This document shows, piece by piece, positions 59,631-60,437 of a stretch of DNA of 60,437 nucleotides (positions are counted from its first letter, which is position 1; every line of letters begins with the position of its first letter). Source of the stretch: CAZUFB01 sp048173955 (GTDB lineage: Bacteria > Actinomycetota > Coriobacteriia > Coriobacteriales > UMGS124); contig DBEYOB010000186.1 of NCBI GenBank assembly GCA_048173955.1, positions 1-60,437 of the forward strand, written 5' to 3'. The notes under the pieces are model-generated. The model did not search any database. It was not told the origin of the DNA and saw only the letters and a list, made by a program, of their open reading frames with translations. A program made the translations under genes and the position numbers.

Positions 59631-60437
59631 TTAGGCGACGGGCTGCTGCTCCCCCTCGGCCGCCGGCTCCCCTTCGACTGCCGGCTCGCCCTCGCCCGTT
59701 GCGGCGGAGTCCTGGGGGAGCTGGTCCGCCGCGACGGACATCGACAGCGAGTACGTGCCGTTGTCGAGCGTCGGGGTGACCGGGACGTCGTTGACCGTGA
59801 CCGTAATGCCTTCGAGCACGGCCGTCGGGTCGCCGTAGGCGATGCGGACCTCGGCGTTGAGGGCAACGGTGAACTGGAGGACGTCTCCCGGGTTGGGCGT
59901 GCTGCCGTAGACGGCCCCGCCGTCGACGTACACTTCGACCCAGGGGAGCGTCGCGGCGTCCGCGGCGACCGAAATGGTGAGGACCGAGTTCGCCGGCAGC
60001 GCGGCGAGGTCGATCGTCGGCGTCGTCGGCGCGGTCTGCCCGGCCGCGGCCTCACCCGCGGTGCCCGCGTCTTGGGACACGGGCGTGACGGGGATGTTCG
60101 AGGCGCCGTCATCGTCTTTCGAAGCGCCGCGCGCGCAGGAGGAAATCCCCACGACGAGCACGACGACGAGGGTGAGCGCGACGGCGCACACGATGATGGC
60201 GAAGGTGCGGCGGTCGGCGACGATTGAGCGTGCGAACCCGTTGAGCACCTCGGCGAGCGACACGCGCTGCCCGTCCGACGCGACGCTTCCGCGGGGACGG
60301 TAGCGGCCCTGGAGGTCGGCGTCGGGACCGCCGCTCCCGCCCTGGTAGCCGTCGTCGAGCGAGACCACCTGGGTCTCGCCGCGGACGCGCCCCCGCTCGC
60401 GGGCGTCGCGTCCGCGGGGGCGCGCCTCCCCGTACTC
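59631..60437 (-). CDS. RodZ-like membrane protein with DUF4115-like C-terminus, 5' end beyond the window
   Basis: The frame is open from the stop at 59631 to the last base of the window (about 268 codons). The first visible third is Arg/Gly-rich, then a membrane helix (FAIIVCAVALTLVVVLVVGI), a Thr/Ala/Gly linker and a beta-rich domain (VLTISVAADAATLPWVEVYV, GDVLQFTVALNAEVRIAYGD, GITVTVNDVPV) similar to the C-terminal domain of RodZ, a cell-shape protein that links MreB to the wall enzymes. The N-terminal helix-turn-helix of RodZ is not in view. Context (rodZ-like, rimO, pgsA, cinA, recA) supports the call. The last 25 residues are an acidic Pro/Glu/Ala tail. Confidence 0.7.
   Translation of the reverse strand, partial: EYGEARPRGRDARERGRVRGETQVVSLDDGYQGGSGGPDADLQGRYRPRGSVASDGQRVSLAEVLNGFARSIVADRRTFAIIVCAVALTLVVVLVVGISSCARGASKDDDGASNIPVTPVSQDAGTAGEAAAGQTAPTTPTIDLAALPANSVLTISVAADAATLPWVEVYVDGGAVYGSTPNPGDVLQFTVALNAEVRIAYGDPTAVLEGITVTVNDVPVTPTLDNGTYSLSMSVAADQLPQDSAATGEGEPAVEGEPAAEGEQQPVA

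Overview
The window is GC-rich (roughly two thirds G+C) bacterial chromosome, densely packed with housekeeping genes and with no phage, transposase, CRISPR array or rRNA. Gene content suggests an anaerobic, non-sporulating member of the Actinomycetota, most likely class Coriobacteriia (Collinsella/Olsenella/Eggerthella relatives). The grounds are MEP-pathway isoprenoid genes, a cobalamin-dependent methionine synthase with a separate reactivation protein, RNase Y next to SpoVS, an indolepyruvate:ferredoxin oxidoreductase plus phenylacetate-CoA ligase operon, Gram-positive type LexA boxes and an FHA/MerR pair. The class is an inference from gene content; nothing in the window names the genus.

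Layout. 1-4989 (+): end of an RseP-type protease, ispG, proS and an FMN-dependent alpha-hydroxy-acid oxidase family gene. 5432-6517 (-): an isolated eutH with a long AT-richer upstream region. 6999-7074 (-): tRNA-Ile(CAT). 7534-13793 (-): metF, methionine synthase reactivation protein, metH and a YgiQ-type radical SAM gene, packed as one operon. 14041-30886 (+): ABC-F ATPase, small membrane protein, M50 peptidase, scpA-scpB-rluB-cmk-plsC-ispH-DUF512-der-plsY-gpsA-rpe-cysteine desulfurase-PHP phosphatase-Nif3-zinc-ribbon protein. This run covers chromosome condensation, ribosome biogenesis, phospholipid and isoprenoid synthesis. 31203-38236 (+): rny, a stand-alone GHKL ATPase, a frameshifted spoVS, miaB, miaA and hflX (RNA metabolism and tRNA modification). 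38177-39651 (-): lexA and a DUF1624 membrane gene, divergent from a LysM membrane protein resembling the SOS division inhibitor YneA, with LexA boxes between them. 40449-42382 (+): nrdR, dut, trxB (nucleotide supply and redox). 42668-47867 (-): a DedA-like protein, then the iorA-iorB-ACT-paaK operon for aromatic 2-oxo-acid oxidation. 47947-53915 (-): two secreted NlpC/P60 hydrolases with twin-arginine signals, MerR and FHA regulators, a D,D-carboxypeptidase and a CDP-alcohol phosphatidyltransferase. 54163-54239 (-): tRNA-Pro(GGG). 54323-60437 (-): RodZ-like protein, yajQ, rimO, a PgsA-CinA fusion, recA (with SOS box) and recX.

The most unusual items are: spoVS broken by one extra T in a seven-T run, which might be an error, a pseudogene or a slippage site; an in-frame fusion of phosphatidylglycerophosphate synthase to the CinA/PncC amidohydrolase domain; the SOS-box array between lexA and the LysM gene; an orphan GHKL ATPase between rny and spoVS; and a perfect 28-base palindrome just upstream of iorA. 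Very long ORFs on the opposite strand are codon-bias artefacts of high GC and were not annotated.
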